Source: Haemophilus sp. HMSC068C11
Lineage (GTDB): Bacteria; Pseudomonadota; Gammaproteobacteria; Enterobacterales; Pasteurellaceae
Assembly (NCBI RefSeq): GCF_001815355.1
Contig: NZ_KV820361.1
Coordinates: forward strand, 1 to 64,000
DNA length: 64,000 bases
Reading direction: 5' to 3'
Made by a program: the position numbers and the translations under genes. The notes under the pieces are model-generated. The model made no database searches, had not been told where the DNA came from, and saw only the letters and a program-made list of their open reading frames with translations. Each line of letters begins with the position of its first letter. Position 1 is the first letter of the stretch. Shown piece by piece: positions 16,105-25,639 of this stretch.

Positions 16105-16129
16105 AAAAGGCGTGTTTATCACGCCTTTT
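16105..16129 (-). terminator. Terminator of the yhhQ-MFS operon
   Basis: AAAAGGCGTG (16105-16114) pairs with CACGCCTTTT (16120-16129), followed on the minus strand by a T run. It lies 17 bases after the MFS gene stop. Confidence 0.9.
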
Positions 16130-16145
16130 GCTATATTTTTTTAGA

Positions 16146-17462
16146 TTATGCTTTAATTTCGGAGCGGCTTTTTAAGAAAAAGAGTGCTATTGTTGAGATC
16201 AACATCACAAAGCCCACGCCCACATATAAACTCTGTTTGTCCCAGCCCATATCTAATAATTGACCCGCAATCGTTGGAGCAAGAATTGCACCAATACGAC
16301 CGATACCAATCGACCAGCCTACACCGGTGCTACGAATATCGGCATCATAAGTAAGTGGGTTTAAGGTATAAAGACCGCTGATACAGCCATTCATGAGTGC
16401 CCCAACTAAAATACCGAATACCATCGCAATCCATAAAACGGACGAGGATAAGATAAAGGTAATGATTGCTACAGAAGATAAGACAGTGAATAAAATTAAC
16501 ACGCCTCGTGCTGTCCAACGGCTAGCCAGTAAGCCATAGATTAGGGCGCCGCAAGTGCCACCTAATGAGATCATCATCCCTACGCTTACACTTTGCTCTG
16601 TCGTCATGCCCGCTTCTTTTAATAAGGCTGGTGTCCATGAGCTAATAAAATAGAAGCTGAACATGATCGCAAAGAAAGCCGTCCAAATTAACAGGGTAGA
16701 ATGTAAGTATTTTTCGCTGAATAATTGGCTAATAGGTAATTTACTTTTAACTTTTTCTACTTTTGCAGGAAGTTTCCAATCACCGGCTAAACCAATTTTT
16801 TTTGCGATTAAATTTAACCGCACTTCTGCATTTTTAGGTTGTTTGGAGGTGAGAAAATCAATGGATTCCGGTAACCAAATAAATAACACCACTAAAAGTA
16901 AACCGGTTAAGATAGCGCCTGCTAGGAACACAGAACGCCACCCATACTCACCTTGTAGCATCACGGCAAACATACCACCTAATACCGCACCGATACCAAA
17001 TCCTGCTGCATAGACGCTGATCGCAAAACTGCGCCATTTACGAGAGGAGTATTCACTGGTGATCACGTTTGTGCCCACTAAAATACCGCCGACACCAAGT
17101 CCGGTGATAACGCGCCAGAAACCGAGCCATTGATATTGTGAAATAAACGCTGAACCTAACATCCCAATAGCGGAGAGTGATACCGCCATTAATAACAATG
17201 GGCGGCGACCAATTTTATCCGCAAGTGGTGCAAGGAAAAGTGAGCCGGCAGTCATACCAAATAAGCCGGCACTTAATAAATAACCTAACTCAATCCCCGT
17301 GAGACCAAATTCGCTACGAATGGCTGTTGCGGTGAAGGCCAGGGCTAATACATCAAAGCCATCAAGTAAATTCATGATGGCAGCCATGACCACAATCATC
17401 CATTGATAAGCCCCCATTGGGCTTTGTTCTATTTTGGCTCTAAGAGAAAGGGTTTCAGTCAT
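16146..17462 (-). CDS. MFS transporter of the aromatic-acid/H+ symporter type
   Basis: 438 residues with 12 predicted membrane spans. The family motif LLDGFDVLAL is in span 1, LADKIGRRPLLL in the 2-3 loop, and RVITGLGVGGILVGTN in span 4. The AAHS family (PcaK, MhpT, BenK) moves aromatic acids with protons, but related members take other substrates. It starts 14 bases after yhhQ, under the same preQ1 riboswitch leader, so a role in uptake of a queuosine precursor or related heterocycle is worth considering. No aromatic catabolism genes are nearby. Confidence 0.87.
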   Translation of the reverse strand: MTETLSLRAKIEQSPMGAYQWMIVVMAAIMNLLDGFDVLALAFTATAIRSEFGLTGIELGYLLSAGLFGMTAGSLFLAPLADKIGRRPLLLMAVSLSAIGMLGSAFISQYQWLGFWRVITGLGVGGILVGTNVITSEYSSRKWRSFAISVYAAGFGIGAVLGGMFAVMLQGEYGWRSVFLAGAILTGLLLVVLFIWLPESIDFLTSKQPKNAEVRLNLIAKKIGLAGDWKLPAKVEKVKSKLPISQLFSEKYLHSTLLIWTAFFAIMFSFYFISSWTPALLKEAGMTTEQSVSVGMMISLGGTCGALIYGLLASRWTARGVLILFTVLSSVAIITFILSSSVLWIAMVFGILVGALMNGCISGLYTLNPLTYDADIRSTGVGWSIGIGRIGAILAPTIAGQLLDMGWDKQSLYVGVGFVMLISTIALFFLKSRSEIKA

Positions 17463-17476
17463 TTTATTTCCTTAAG

Positions 17477-18184
17477 TTAAGCAAACTGGCGAGAGCTTGC
17501 GAGAGATTGGAGTTTACGCAAAATCATGCTGAGCACCACGCCATAAGCGGGAACAAACAAGACGATGCCGACAAATAATTTAAATAAATAATCGACGAAT
17601 CCAAGGCTAAACCAATGTTCTGCCATAAATGGATCGCTACTTTGATAGAACGCTACACCAAAAAACATGAAAGTATCGGCAAGAGAGCCAAATGTCATGG
17701 AACTACTCGGGGCAATCCACCACGTTTTTAGTTGACGTAAACGGTTGAATACTAACACATCTAATAATTGTCCGAAAACATAAGCACAGAAACTCGCAAA
17801 TGCAATACGGAAAACAAACATATTGAATTCACTTAATGCACTTAAGCCTTGATATTGCCCATTAGAGAAAACAACCGAAACAATATAACTCACGATAAGC
17901 GCTGGAATCATCACGATAAAGATGATCCAACGCGCTTCTTTCGCCCCAAATACACGTACCGTTAAATCGGTGGCTAAGAAAATGAATGGGAAAGTGAGTG
18001 TGCCCCATGTGCTGTGGAATGAGAAATCATCAGCAAAACCAAGTGCGGTCAATTTTAAATTGATTTCAAATGGAATTTGAACGAAATAGTTACTGGCTGT
18101 GATGATGAAGATGTGAAATAAGCTTAATAAAATTAAAGCAAAACGTTTTTGTTGATCATTGAAGATTGGAGTATTAATTTTCAT
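17477..18184 (-). CDS. yhhQ: Queuosine precursor transporter YhhQ
   Basis: 235 residues with six predicted membrane spans. It has the conserved VUT/YhhQ features FPFIFLATDLTVRVFGAKEAR and the late SSSMTFGSLADTFMFF motif. In E. coli YhhQ imports preQ0 and preQ1 for tRNA queuosine modification. A preQ1-I riboswitch covers its ribosome site, which confirms the assignment. First gene of a two-gene operon with the MFS transporter at 16146. Confidence 0.95.
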   Translation of the reverse strand: MKINTPIFNDQQKRFALILLSLFHIFIITASNYFVQIPFEINLKLTALGFADDFSFHSTWGTLTFPFIFLATDLTVRVFGAKEARWIIFIVMIPALIVSYIVSVVFSNGQYQGLSALSEFNMFVFRIAFASFCAYVFGQLLDVLVFNRLRQLKTWWIAPSSSMTFGSLADTFMFFGVAFYQSSDPFMAEHWFSLGFVDYLFKLFVGIVLFVPAYGVVLSMILRKLQSLASSRQFA

Positions 18185-18191
18185 TTTAAGA

Positions 18192-18228
18192 CCTTTTTAG
18201 TTGGTTAATCGGGGGTAGGGAACCCGAC
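18192..18228 (-). promoter_or_regulatory. preQ1-I riboswitch controlling yhhQ
   Basis: Read on the minus strand: stem UCGGG and CCCGA close a loop UUCCCUACC, followed by an A-rich tail UUAACCAACUAAAAAGG that can fold back into an H-type pseudoknot, as in the class I preQ1 aptamer. The final AAAAGG is also the ribosome site of yhhQ, about 8 bases before the ATG. Ligand binding would therefore hide it and lower translation. Structure and gene context agree. Confidence 0.87.
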
Positions 18229-18335
18229 ATGAGAAATAAATCCGCCAAATTGGCGAGCCGTGAATAATACTAGAATTTATTGGGATTGCAAGAAAGTGCG
18301 GTCAAAAATTTAGGTATTTTATTTAAATTCAATAA

Positions 18336-18358
18336 AAATGATAAGAATTGTTATTTAC
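18336..18358 (+). promoter_or_regulatory. Probable Fur box of the siderophore receptor gene
   Basis: AATGATAAGAATTGTTATTT has the shape of the Fur consensus (GATAATGATAATCATTATC), about 70 bases before the receptor ATG. Repression with iron is the expected outcome. Confidence 0.6.
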
Positions 18359-18425
18359 ACCAAAATTATATTGTACTAGAATTCTCGGGCATTATTTATT
18401 CCACATATGCCAGGAGAGCATTTCA

Positions 18426-20681
18426 ATGTATAAATCCAATCATTTAAAAACAACATCATTCTTCGCATTTAGTGCGTTAACAATCGCACTTTTTTCAAAC
18501 TATTCTCATGCAGAAGAGAAACTTGAGGAAATTAAAGTTACTGCGGAAGATCAGGTAAAACAATCGCTTGGTTCTTCTCTTGTGACGGCAAAAGATTTAG
18601 AAAAACGCCCTGCGACAAATGATATTTCTGAAGTATTACGTACTATGCCAGGTGTGAATTTGACGGGTAACTCATCCACAGGACAACGCGGAAATAAACG
18701 TCAAATTGATATTCGCGGTATGGGACCTGAAAATACATTGATTTTAGTGGACGGTAAACCAGTCACCTCTCGTAATGCAGAACGTTATGGTGTGCGTGGT
18801 GAACGTAACTCTCGTGGTGACAGCAACTGGGTGCCGGTTGAAGCGATTGAAAAAATTGAAGTATTACGTGGTCCTTCAGCAGCACGCTATGGTTCAGGTG
18901 CAATGGGTGGGGTGGTGAATATCATCACTAAACCTGTTACCAATGATTTACACGGTAGCTTAAGCTATTACACCAATCAACCAGAAGACAGCGATGAAGG
19001 TGCAACGAACCGTGTCGGTTTTAATCTAAGTGGTGCGTTAATTAAAGATGTATTGCAATTCCGTTTATATGGTAACTGGAACAAAACACAAGCGGATGAA
19101 GTCGGTATTAATGGCGATCCTGCAATTGCCGGTCGTGAAGGTGTACGTAATAAAGATATTAATGGCCGTTTAGTGTGGAATATCAATGAGAAAAATAAAT
19201 TAACCTTGGATTCCGGTTTTAGCCGTCAAGGTAATATTTATAATGGTGATACACAAAATAGCTCAGCAGGGCTTTACAATAATAAAAACTATCCTGAAAC
19301 CAAAACGTTGGCAGGAAGTAAAGCTGAAACTGCTCGTTTATATCGTCAGAACTATGCTTTAACCTATGAAGGTAAATTCGATCATTTTGACAATAAAACT
19401 TATATTACTTTTGATAAAACTAAAAACAGCCGTTTACCAGAATACTTAGCGGGTGGTCCAGAGGGCAGTTATTCGAGTACATCAGCTTTTAGCGATTCCA
19501 TTCTTAAAAATACACGCTTTAGTTCTGAATTCTATATCCCATTTACCTTGGGCGTAGATCATATGCTGACAGTTGGTTTTGAAGGTGCACATAGCAGTTT
19601 AGATGATGACGCTTCTATGACACAGTTACTTGGTGGACGACGAGATAAAAAAACAGGGAAGGTGCTTTATGATTTGAAAGAACGCCTACCAACCGGCATC
19701 TCAAATGTACGAGGAGGTCATAGTAGCCAAACGGAATGGGCAGTATTTATTGAAGATAATATTTCAGCAACCCAATCTACTATCCTAACGCCATCTTTAC
19801 GTTATGATTACAACAGTTATTCTGGTTCTAATGTAAGCGGTGGATTAAACTTCTTACAAAGCCTCAACGATGATTGGAGAATTAAAGGTGGGATTGCAAG
19901 AGCTTATAAAGCACCGAACCTTTATCAAACTAACCCAAATTACTTGCTATTTACCTTAGGTCAAGGTTGTCCAACGAATGTACCAAATAATAAAACTTGT
20001 TATTTCCAAGGTAATAGCGACATTAAACCGGAAACCAGCTGGAATAAAGAAATCGGAATTGAATATGATAAAAATGGAGTTCTTGCTTCTGTGGCTTACT
20101 TCCGTAATGACTATCGTAACAAAATCGTGTCTGATGGTGAATTTATCGGTTTAACTAACTTAGGTAACTATGTGTATAAATGGGGTAATGCAAACCGCGC
20201 AGTGATTGAAGGTTTTGAAGGCAATCTGACATTACCACTAATCCAAGATAAATTAAATTGGGTGAATAACTTCACTTATATGCATAAAACCAAAAATAAA
20301 GATACAGGTAACCCGCTTTCTATCGTGCCGAAATATACCTTGAATTCAAGCTTAAGTTATAAAATTACCGATAGTTTGGATGCAATGTTAACTTATACGC
20401 AATACGGTAAACAAAAATCCCGTAAAAATCCGGAAAACCGTATGGAAAATGGTAACAATACATACGTTAATCAACTTGCTGGCTCAGAAGATATTGGTGG
20501 CTATGCAGTTTGGGGATTAAGTGCAGGTTATAATTGGAAAGACACAATCAGCATTCGTGTCGGCGTAAGTAACTTATTTGATAAACGCATTTATCGTTCA
20601 TCAAGCAGTACAAATTACAATGCTCATACTTATAACGAACCTGGTCGTGCTTATTACGCAACAGTGAAATATTCATTTTAA
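18426..20681 (+). CDS. fepA: TonB-dependent ferric siderophore receptor, FepA/BfeA type
   Basis: 751 residues from the ATG at 18426, preceded by AGGAGAG; an upstream in-frame ATG at 18348 lies in the Fur-like site and is rejected. A signal peptide of about 29 residues ends SHA|EE. Then come a TonB box-like EEIKVTA, the plug domain (VDGKPVTSRNAERYGVRG and VEVLRGP-type RYGSGAMGGVVNIITK) and a 22-strand barrel ending in aromatic F. The plug motifs match enterobactin and catecholate receptors (FepA, PfeA, BfeA). Substrate is inferred from these motifs. Confidence 0.88.
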   Translation: MYKSNHLKTTSFFAFSALTIALFSNYSHAEEKLEEIKVTAEDQVKQSLGSSLVTAKDLEKRPATNDISEVLRTMPGVNLTGNSSTGQRGNKRQIDIRGMGPENTLILVDGKPVTSRNAERYGVRGERNSRGDSNWVPVEAIEKIEVLRGPSAARYGSGAMGGVVNIITKPVTNDLHGSLSYYTNQPEDSDEGATNRVGFNLSGALIKDVLQFRLYGNWNKTQADEVGINGDPAIAGREGVRNKDINGRLVWNINEKNKLTLDSGFSRQGNIYNGDTQNSSAGLYNNKNYPETKTLAGSKAETARLYRQNYALTYEGKFDHFDNKTYITFDKTKNSRLPEYLAGGPEGSYSSTSAFSDSILKNTRFSSEFYIPFTLGVDHMLTVGFEGAHSSLDDDASMTQLLGGRRDKKTGKVLYDLKERLPTGISNVRGGHSSQTEWAVFIEDNISATQSTILTPSLRYDYNSYSGSNVSGGLNFLQSLNDDWRIKGGIARAYKAPNLYQTNPNYLLFTLGQGCPTNVPNNKTCYFQGNSDIKPETSWNKEIGIEYDKNGVLASVAYFRNDYRNKIVSDGEFIGLTNLGNYVYKWGNANRAVIEGFEGNLTLPLIQDKLNWVNNFTYMHKTKNKDTGNPLSIVPKYTLNSSLSYKITDSLDAMLTYTQYGKQKSRKNPENRMENGNNTYVNQLAGSEDIGGYAVWGLSAGYNWKDTISIRVGVSNLFDKRIYRSSSSTNYNAHTYNEPGRAYYATVKYSF

Positions 20682-20702
20682 TTGAGCATTTAGAACTGAT
20701 AG

Positions 20703-20734
20703 AAAAAGTGCGGTCGATTTTGACCGCACTTTTT
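20703..20734 (+). terminator. Paired-uptake-signal terminator
   Basis: AAAAAGTGCGGTC (20703-20715) pairs with GACCGCACTTTTT (20722-20734). Two head-to-head uptake signals form the stem, just after the receptor gene. Confidence 0.93.
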
Positions 20735-20777
20735 TATTGATTGAATATTGGAAAATAGTGAATTTCAGATAATAAAA

Positions 20778-20797
20778 AACCCTGCATTGACAGGGTT
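20778..20797 (-). terminator. Terminator of rpmE
   Basis: AACCCTG (20778-20784) pairs with CAGGGTT (20791-20797), followed on the minus strand by six T. It lies 18 bases beyond the rpmE stop. Confidence 0.82.
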
Positions 20798-20814
20798 CTT
20801 CACACAGATTCAAA

Positions 20815-21027
20815 TTATTTTGTACCTGGGATTTTGAAACGGCTGTTAAAGCGTTCAACACGACCACCAGTATCAACAACACGTTGTTTACCAGTGTAGA
20901 ATGGGTGGCAGCTACCGCACACATCAAGGTTGATGTCTTTGCCTAAAGTTGAACGAGTTTTGATCACGTTACCGCAAGAACAAGTTGCAGTGATCTCTTT
21001 ATATTCTGGATGAATACCTTGTTTCAT
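20815..21027 (-). CDS. rpmE: Ribosomal protein L31
   Basis: 70 residues starting MKQGIHPEY, with GAGG six bases before the ATG; a longer frame from 21039 has no such site. It has the zinc-binding cysteines CSC near residue 16 and CGSC at 37-40, so this is the Zn-containing L31 form and not the zinc-free paralogue. The end [10 protein letters not shown] is conserved. Confidence 0.97.
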   Translation of the reverse strand: MKQGIHPEYKEITATCSCGNVIKTRSTLGKDINLDVCGSCHPFYTGKQRVVDTGGRVERFNSRFKIPGTK

Positions 21028-21220
21028 AGAAAACCTCAAATTGAAGCCACGCCGCTATAAATGCTTTCCACTTACACCGCGTGAGTTAATAATCGCCGAC
21101 AATCCGGCACCAAATAGACTGCGAATTATACTGAAAAAATCAAATTGATCAAGAGGTGTGCTTTAGTGATAAAATCATCGTAAAATTTTTGCTTATTTTT
21201 GACCGCACTTTAGGAAAGTT

Positions 21221-22339
21221 ATGTTAGCCCAATCCTCTGTTGATGCCCCTTTTGCCCATTCTATTTTACAATGGTATGAAAAGTTTGGGCGTAAAAATTT
21301 GCCTTGGCAGCAAAATAAAACCCTTTATGGTGTTTGGCTTTCCGAAGTAATGTTACAACAAACCCAAGTTTCTACTGTTATTCCTTATTTTGAACGCTTT
21401 ATCAAAACCTTTCCTAATGTGACCGCGCTTGCTAATGCGTCGCAAGATGAAGTATTGCATTTATGGACGGGACTAGGTTATTACGCCCGTGCGAGAAATT
21501 TGCATAAAGCCGCTCAAACCATCAGAGATGAATATCAAGGCGAATTTCCTACGCAATTTGAGCAAGTTTGGGCATTAACGGGCGTGGGGCGATCGACAGC
21601 TGGCGCAATTTTATCTTCGGTGCAAAATCAGCCTTACCCGATTTTAGACGGTAATGTGAAACGTGTGCTTTCTCGTTATTTTGCAGTAGAAGGTTGGCCT
21701 GGCGAGAAGAAAGTCGAAAATCAATTATGGCAGTTGAGCGAACAGGTTACACCAACAACGAGAGTCGCAGAATTTAATCAAGCAATGATGGATATCGGTT
21801 CGGCGATTTGTACCCGAACAAAACCTAAATGCGATCTTTGCCCTCTAAGTAACGATTGTTTAGCCAATAAACTCGAAAAGTGGATGGCATTTCCAGAAAA
21901 GAAACCCAAAAAATCGTTGCCGGAAAAACAAAGCTATTTTTTGATTTTATCTCATCAAGGAAAAGTTTGGCTGGAACAGCGCGAAAGCAAAGGCTTATGG
22001 GGTGGATTGTATTGTTTCCCTCAGTTTGATGATAAACAAACATTGCTGAATTTTCTGAAAGAACAAGGGATTACCGAGTATCAAGAATGGGTGACTTTCC
22101 GTCATACGTTTAGTCATTTTCATTTAGATATCCATCCTATTTATGTTGAAGTCGATCGAAAATCTAAAGATGGCGATCGTTCAGATTGGAAAAAATTGTC
22201 AGAAAAAGGAAAAGAATCTCAATCTGGTCTATTAAGTGCGGTCAAATATTGGTATGATCCAACGTCACCTGAACAGATCGGGTTAGCTCAGCCTGTGAAA
22301 AATTTATTAATGCAATTTGTAAGGAATTATTATGGCTAG
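21221..22339 (+). CDS. mutY: Adenine DNA glycosylase MutY
   Basis: 372 residues. Removes adenine mispaired with 8-oxoguanine. The helix-hairpin-helix glycosylase core includes catalytic Glu in [22 protein letters not shown] (hairpin) and the [4Fe-4S] loop C-x6-C-x2-C-x5-C ([17 protein letters not shown]). A C-terminal NUDIX-like domain ([21 protein letters not shown]) recognises 8-oxoG. It overlaps yggX by 8 bases. Confidence 0.97.
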   Translation: MLAQSSVDAPFAHSILQWYEKFGRKNLPWQQNKTLYGVWLSEVMLQQTQVSTVIPYFERFIKTFPNVTALANASQDEVLHLWTGLGYYARARNLHKAAQTIRDEYQGEFPTQFEQVWALTGVGRSTAGAILSSVQNQPYPILDGNVKRVLSRYFAVEGWPGEKKVENQLWQLSEQVTPTTRVAEFNQAMMDIGSAICTRTKPKCDLCPLSNDCLANKLEKWMAFPEKKPKKSLPEKQSYFLILSHQGKVWLEQRESKGLWGGLYCFPQFDDKQTLLNFLKEQGITEYQEWVTFRHTFSHFHLDIHPIYVEVDRKSKDGDRSDWKKLSEKGKESQSGLLSAVKYWYDPTSPEQIGLAQPVKNLLMQFVRNYYG

Positions 22340-22604
22340 AACCGTTTTTTGCGAATATTTGAAACAAGATGCAGAAGGGTTGGATTTTCAACTGTATCCC
22401 GGTGAATTAGGTAAACGTATTTTTAATTCAATTAGTAAACAAGCATGGGGCGAATGGATCAAAAAGCAAACCATGTTAGTGAACGAGAAAAAACTCAATA
22501 TGATGAATGCCGAACATCGTAAATTATTAGAAGAAGAAATGGTGAATTTCTTATTTGAAGGCAAAGATGTGCATATTGAAGGTTACGTTCCCCCATCTAA
22601 ATAA
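22332..22604 (+). CDS. yggX: Probable Fe(2+)-trafficking protein YggX
   Basis: 90 residues, standard length, with the family start [17 protein letters not shown] (conserved Cys7) and the end HIEGYVPP. It is thought to protect iron-sulfur clusters from oxidation, which fits its overlap with mutY, itself an FeS enzyme. The ATG lies inside the last codons of mutY, after a GGAATT site. Confidence 0.96.
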   Translation: MARTVFCEYLKQDAEGLDFQLYPGELGKRIFNSISKQAWGEWIKKQTMLVNEKKLNMMNAEHRKLLEEEMVNFLFEGKDVHIEGYVPPSK

Positions 22605-22613
22605 CAAAAGATT

Positions 22614-23693
22614 ATGAAAAAGTATTTATTATTGGCGCTACTTCCGCTTTTATATGCGTGTAGCGACTCGCCAACCCATCGACGTGGCATTAATTATGAC
22701 GAAGTGTTTTCGAAAGACACACAAGGGTTAGATATTTTAACGGGTCAATTCTCCCATAATATCGATCGTATTTGGGGGGTGAATGAGCTTTTAGTGGCGA
22801 GCCGTAAAGACTACGTGAAATACACGGACTCTTTCTATACGCGTAGCCACGTAAGCTTTGACGAAGGTACAATTATTGTTGAAACTCAACAAGACCTTAA
22901 TCGCTTACACAATGCGATTGTTCATACTTTATTGATGGGTTCCGATGCGAAAGGTATCGACTTATTCGCTTCTGGTGATGTACCGATTAGTACGCGTCCT
23001 TTCTTATTAGGTCAGGTTGTGGATAATAATGGTCAGCAAATTGCTAACCAAGTGATTGCAAGTAACTTTGCGACTTATTTAATCCAAAATAAATTACAAA
23101 CTCGCCGTTTACAAAATGGTAACACCGTGCAATTTGTGGTGATCTCAATGATTGCAAACCACGTTGAAGTGCGTGCACAAAAATATATTCCATTAGTCCG
23201 TAAAGCCGCAGAGCGCTATGGCATTGATGAGAGCTTGATTTTAGGTATTATGCAAACAGAATCTAGCTTCAACCCGTATGCGATAAGTTATGCGAATGCA
23301 ATCGGCTTAATGCAAGTGGTACCAAGCACAGCAGGTCGTGATGTATTTGCGATGAAAGGTAAAGGTGGACAACCATCTGCGCGTTACCTTTATGATCCTG
23401 CAAATAACATTGATGCGGGGGTTTCTTACTTATGGATTCTGCAAAATCAATATTTAGATGGTATTACAAACCCTACCTCTAAACGTTTTGCAATGATTTC
23501 TGCCTACAACAGTGGTGCAGGTGCAGTATTACGTGTATTCGATGAGGATAAAGATGAGGCGATCTATAAGATCAATCAGATGTATCCTGAACAAGTATAT
23601 CGCATCTTAACTACAGCACATCCATCGTCACAAGCAAGAAACTACTTGTTGAAAGTGGATGCAGCTCAGAAGAAATTCCGTGTAAGACGATAA
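22614..23693 (+). CDS. mltC: Membrane-bound lytic transglycosylase C
   Basis: 359 residues, an outer-membrane lipoprotein that cleaves peptidoglycan to 1,6-anhydromuropeptides. The signal [16 protein letters not shown] has a YAC lipobox. The N-terminal MltC-specific domain is followed by the SLT domain: [10 protein letters not shown] with catalytic Glu, AIGLMQVVP and [13 protein letters not shown]. Third gene of mutY-yggX-mltC, 9 bases after yggX. Confidence 0.96.
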   Translation: MKKYLLLALLPLLYACSDSPTHRRGINYDEVFSKDTQGLDILTGQFSHNIDRIWGVNELLVASRKDYVKYTDSFYTRSHVSFDEGTIIVETQQDLNRLHNAIVHTLLMGSDAKGIDLFASGDVPISTRPFLLGQVVDNNGQQIANQVIASNFATYLIQNKLQTRRLQNGNTVQFVVISMIANHVEVRAQKYIPLVRKAAERYGIDESLILGIMQTESSFNPYAISYANAIGLMQVVPSTAGRDVFAMKGKGGQPSARYLYDPANNIDAGVSYLWILQNQYLDGITNPTSKRFAMISAYNSGAGAVLRVFDEDKDEAIYKINQMYPEQVYRILTTAHPSSQARNYLLKVDAAQKKFRVRR

Positions 23694-23711
23694 TTTCAGA
23701 AATTAAATACC

Positions 23712-23746
23712 ATGCCCGAAAGACTTTTCTCTCGGGCATTATTTTT
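23712..23746 (+). terminator. Terminator of mutY-yggX-mltC
   Basis: ATGCCCGA (23712-23719) pairs with TCGGGCAT (23732-23739), followed by TATTTTTT. Confidence 0.85.
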
Positions 23747-23926
23747 TCTATAAAGTGCGGTTATTTTTAGTTGAGTTTTTCAAAATACGTTCTTTTTATA
23801 GACGTTTTGGTTATTAACCATTCAAATACACTAAATTTTTCACTTTTTTTGAATTTAATTGTTGACCGATACCCGAAAAAATAGTTTAATACGCTCCGTT
23901 GTCAGGCAGTAGCCAATAACGATAAC

Positions 23927-24002
23927 GCCTCGATAGCTCAGTCGGTAGAGCAGGGGATTGAAAATCCCCGTGTCGGTGGTTCGATTCCGCCTCGAGGCAC
24001 CA
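23927..24002 (+). tRNA. tRNA-Phe (GAA)
   Basis: A 76-base cloverleaf with acceptor GCCTCGA/TCGAGGC, D-loop AGCTCAGTCGGTAGAGC, anticodon loop TTGAAAA, T-arm GGTTCGATTCC and an encoded CCA. Confidence 0.98.
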
Positions 24003-24004
24003 TT

Positions 24005-24080
24005 TCCTCCTTAGTTCAGTCGGTAGAACGGTGGACTGTTAATCCATATGTCGCAGGTTCGAGTCCCGCAGGAGGAGCCA
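24005..24080 (+). tRNA. tRNA-Asn (GTT)
   Basis: A 76-base cloverleaf with acceptor TCCTCCT/AGGAGGA, anticodon loop CTGTTAA (anticodon GTT), T-arm GGTTCGAGTCC and an encoded CCA. It is 2 bases after tRNA-Phe, so both are in one transcript. Confidence 0.98.
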
Positions 24081-24089
24081 AATTCTAAG

Positions 24090-24121
24090 AAGCCGCTAAA
24101 GTAATTTAGCGGCTTTTTGCT
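24090..24121 (+). terminator. Terminator of the tRNA unit
   Basis: AAGCCGCTAAA (24090-24100) pairs with TTTAGCGGCTT (24105-24115) around GTAA, then TTTGCTTTTT. From here to sdaC (24367) I see nothing else of note. Confidence 0.92.
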
Positions 24122-24366
24122 TTTTAGAATTCAGCATTATTCTGTTGTTTTCCTCTCTTTAAAATTTGCTCAAATTTCTCACCGCAGTTTTTTGATCTAG
24201 ATAAATATTTATGTAAAAAAGTTACATAAAATTGTTAGCGAGATCACACTTTATTATTTTGCACTTTGCAATCAATCCCTAATCTCATCATAATGCAGCC
24301 ACTAATTTAATGAATGAATAGTCATTAAATAAACGATTTTATAATTTTAACTTTAGAAGGTGATGT

Positions 24367-25605
24367 ATGGACACTACAACTAATAAAAAATGGAATAAAT
24401 TTGATACAGCTTGGGTATTAAACTTATTTGGAACTGCGGTGGGCGCAGGGGTATTATTTTTACCAATCAATGCAGGGATGGGCGGTTTTTGGCCTTTGGT
24501 TGTGATGGCGATTTTAGTCGGACCGATGACATATTTTGCACATCGTGGCTTGGCTTATTTCGTCTTGTCTTCTTCTAAGCCAGGCAGTGATATTACCGAA
24601 GTAGTTGAAGAACATTTCGGCCCGACCGCAGGGAAATTAATTACCTTATTATATTTCTTTGCGATCTTCCCAATTTTATTGATTTATGGAAACGGGATCA
24701 CTAATACGGTTGATTCTTTTATCGTCAACCAATTAGGCATGGCTTCACCAAACCGTGTGATTCTTTCTTTTGTATTAATTGCGATATTGATTTCGGTAAT
24801 GTTATTCAGTGAAAAAGTAATGTTGAAAATCACTGAATTATTGGTTTATCCATTGGTATTAATTCTATTCGTATTATCTATTTACCTCATTCCTCAATGG
24901 AATGCATCAATGCTTTATGAGCTTCCTACTGCTGGTGGTTTTGTCACTACATTGTGGTTAACTATCCCAGTATTAGTCTTCTCTTTTAACCATTCTCCGG
25001 CAATTTCTTCTTTCACGCTTTCTCAACAACGTGAATATAAAGATTTTGATACAACGGAATATCACATTGGTCGTACAGAAAAAGGGACTTCAACCGTATT
25101 ACTTTTCTTCGTGATGTTCTTTGTGTTTAGCTGTGTATTAACCTTAACACCAGCAGAGTTATTAGAGGCAAAAGCACAGAATATCAGTATCTTGTCTTAT
25201 CTTGCGAACAAATTTGATAATCCATACATTTCTTATTTTGCACCATTAGTGGCTTTCTTAGCGATTACCAGTTCATTCTTTGGCCATTATTTAGGGGCTC
25301 GTGAAGGTTTAGAAGGTTTATACCTAAAAATGAAAGGTGAAAGTGTAAATCGTAAAAAATTAAATTACGGTACCGCAGTATTCTTCTTACTCACTTTATG
25401 GGGCGTAGCAATCATTAACCCAAGTATTTTAGGCTTAATTGAATCGCTTGGCGGCCCAATTATTGCGATGATCCTTTTCATTATGCCAATGTATGCTATC
25501 CGCAATGTTCCAGCGATGAAACGCTATCAAGGTCGTTTCAGCAATGTATTTGTTACCGTAATGGGATTAATTGCTATCTCTGCAGTTGTATATGGATTAT
25601 TATAA
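24367..25605 (+). CDS. sdaC: Serine transporter SdaC (HAAAP family)
   Basis: 412 residues with 11 predicted membrane spans. Family motifs are [16 protein letters not shown] in span 1 and [13 protein letters not shown] mid-protein. It imports L-serine with protons. The ATG follows AGAAGGTG. It lies 34 bases upstream of sdaA, so import and deamination of serine are encoded together. Confidence 0.95.
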   Translation: MDTTTNKKWNKFDTAWVLNLFGTAVGAGVLFLPINAGMGGFWPLVVMAILVGPMTYFAHRGLAYFVLSSSKPGSDITEVVEEHFGPTAGKLITLLYFFAIFPILLIYGNGITNTVDSFIVNQLGMASPNRVILSFVLIAILISVMLFSEKVMLKITELLVYPLVLILFVLSIYLIPQWNASMLYELPTAGGFVTTLWLTIPVLVFSFNHSPAISSFTLSQQREYKDFDTTEYHIGRTEKGTSTVLLFFVMFFVFSCVLTLTPAELLEAKAQNISILSYLANKFDNPYISYFAPLVAFLAITSSFFGHYLGAREGLEGLYLKMKGESVNRKKLNYGTAVFFLLTLWGVAIINPSILGLIESLGGPIIAMILFIMPMYAIRNVPAMKRYQGRFSNVFVTVMGLIAISAVVYGLL

Positions 25606-25639
25606 GCGGCTTTTTAGTTTAGCTTAGGATTGAAATAAT

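Noticed and set aside
23927..24080. tRNA-Phe/tRNA-Asn as attachment site of an island
   Set aside because: No integrase gene, no direct repeat of the tRNA ends, and ordinary backbone genes follow.
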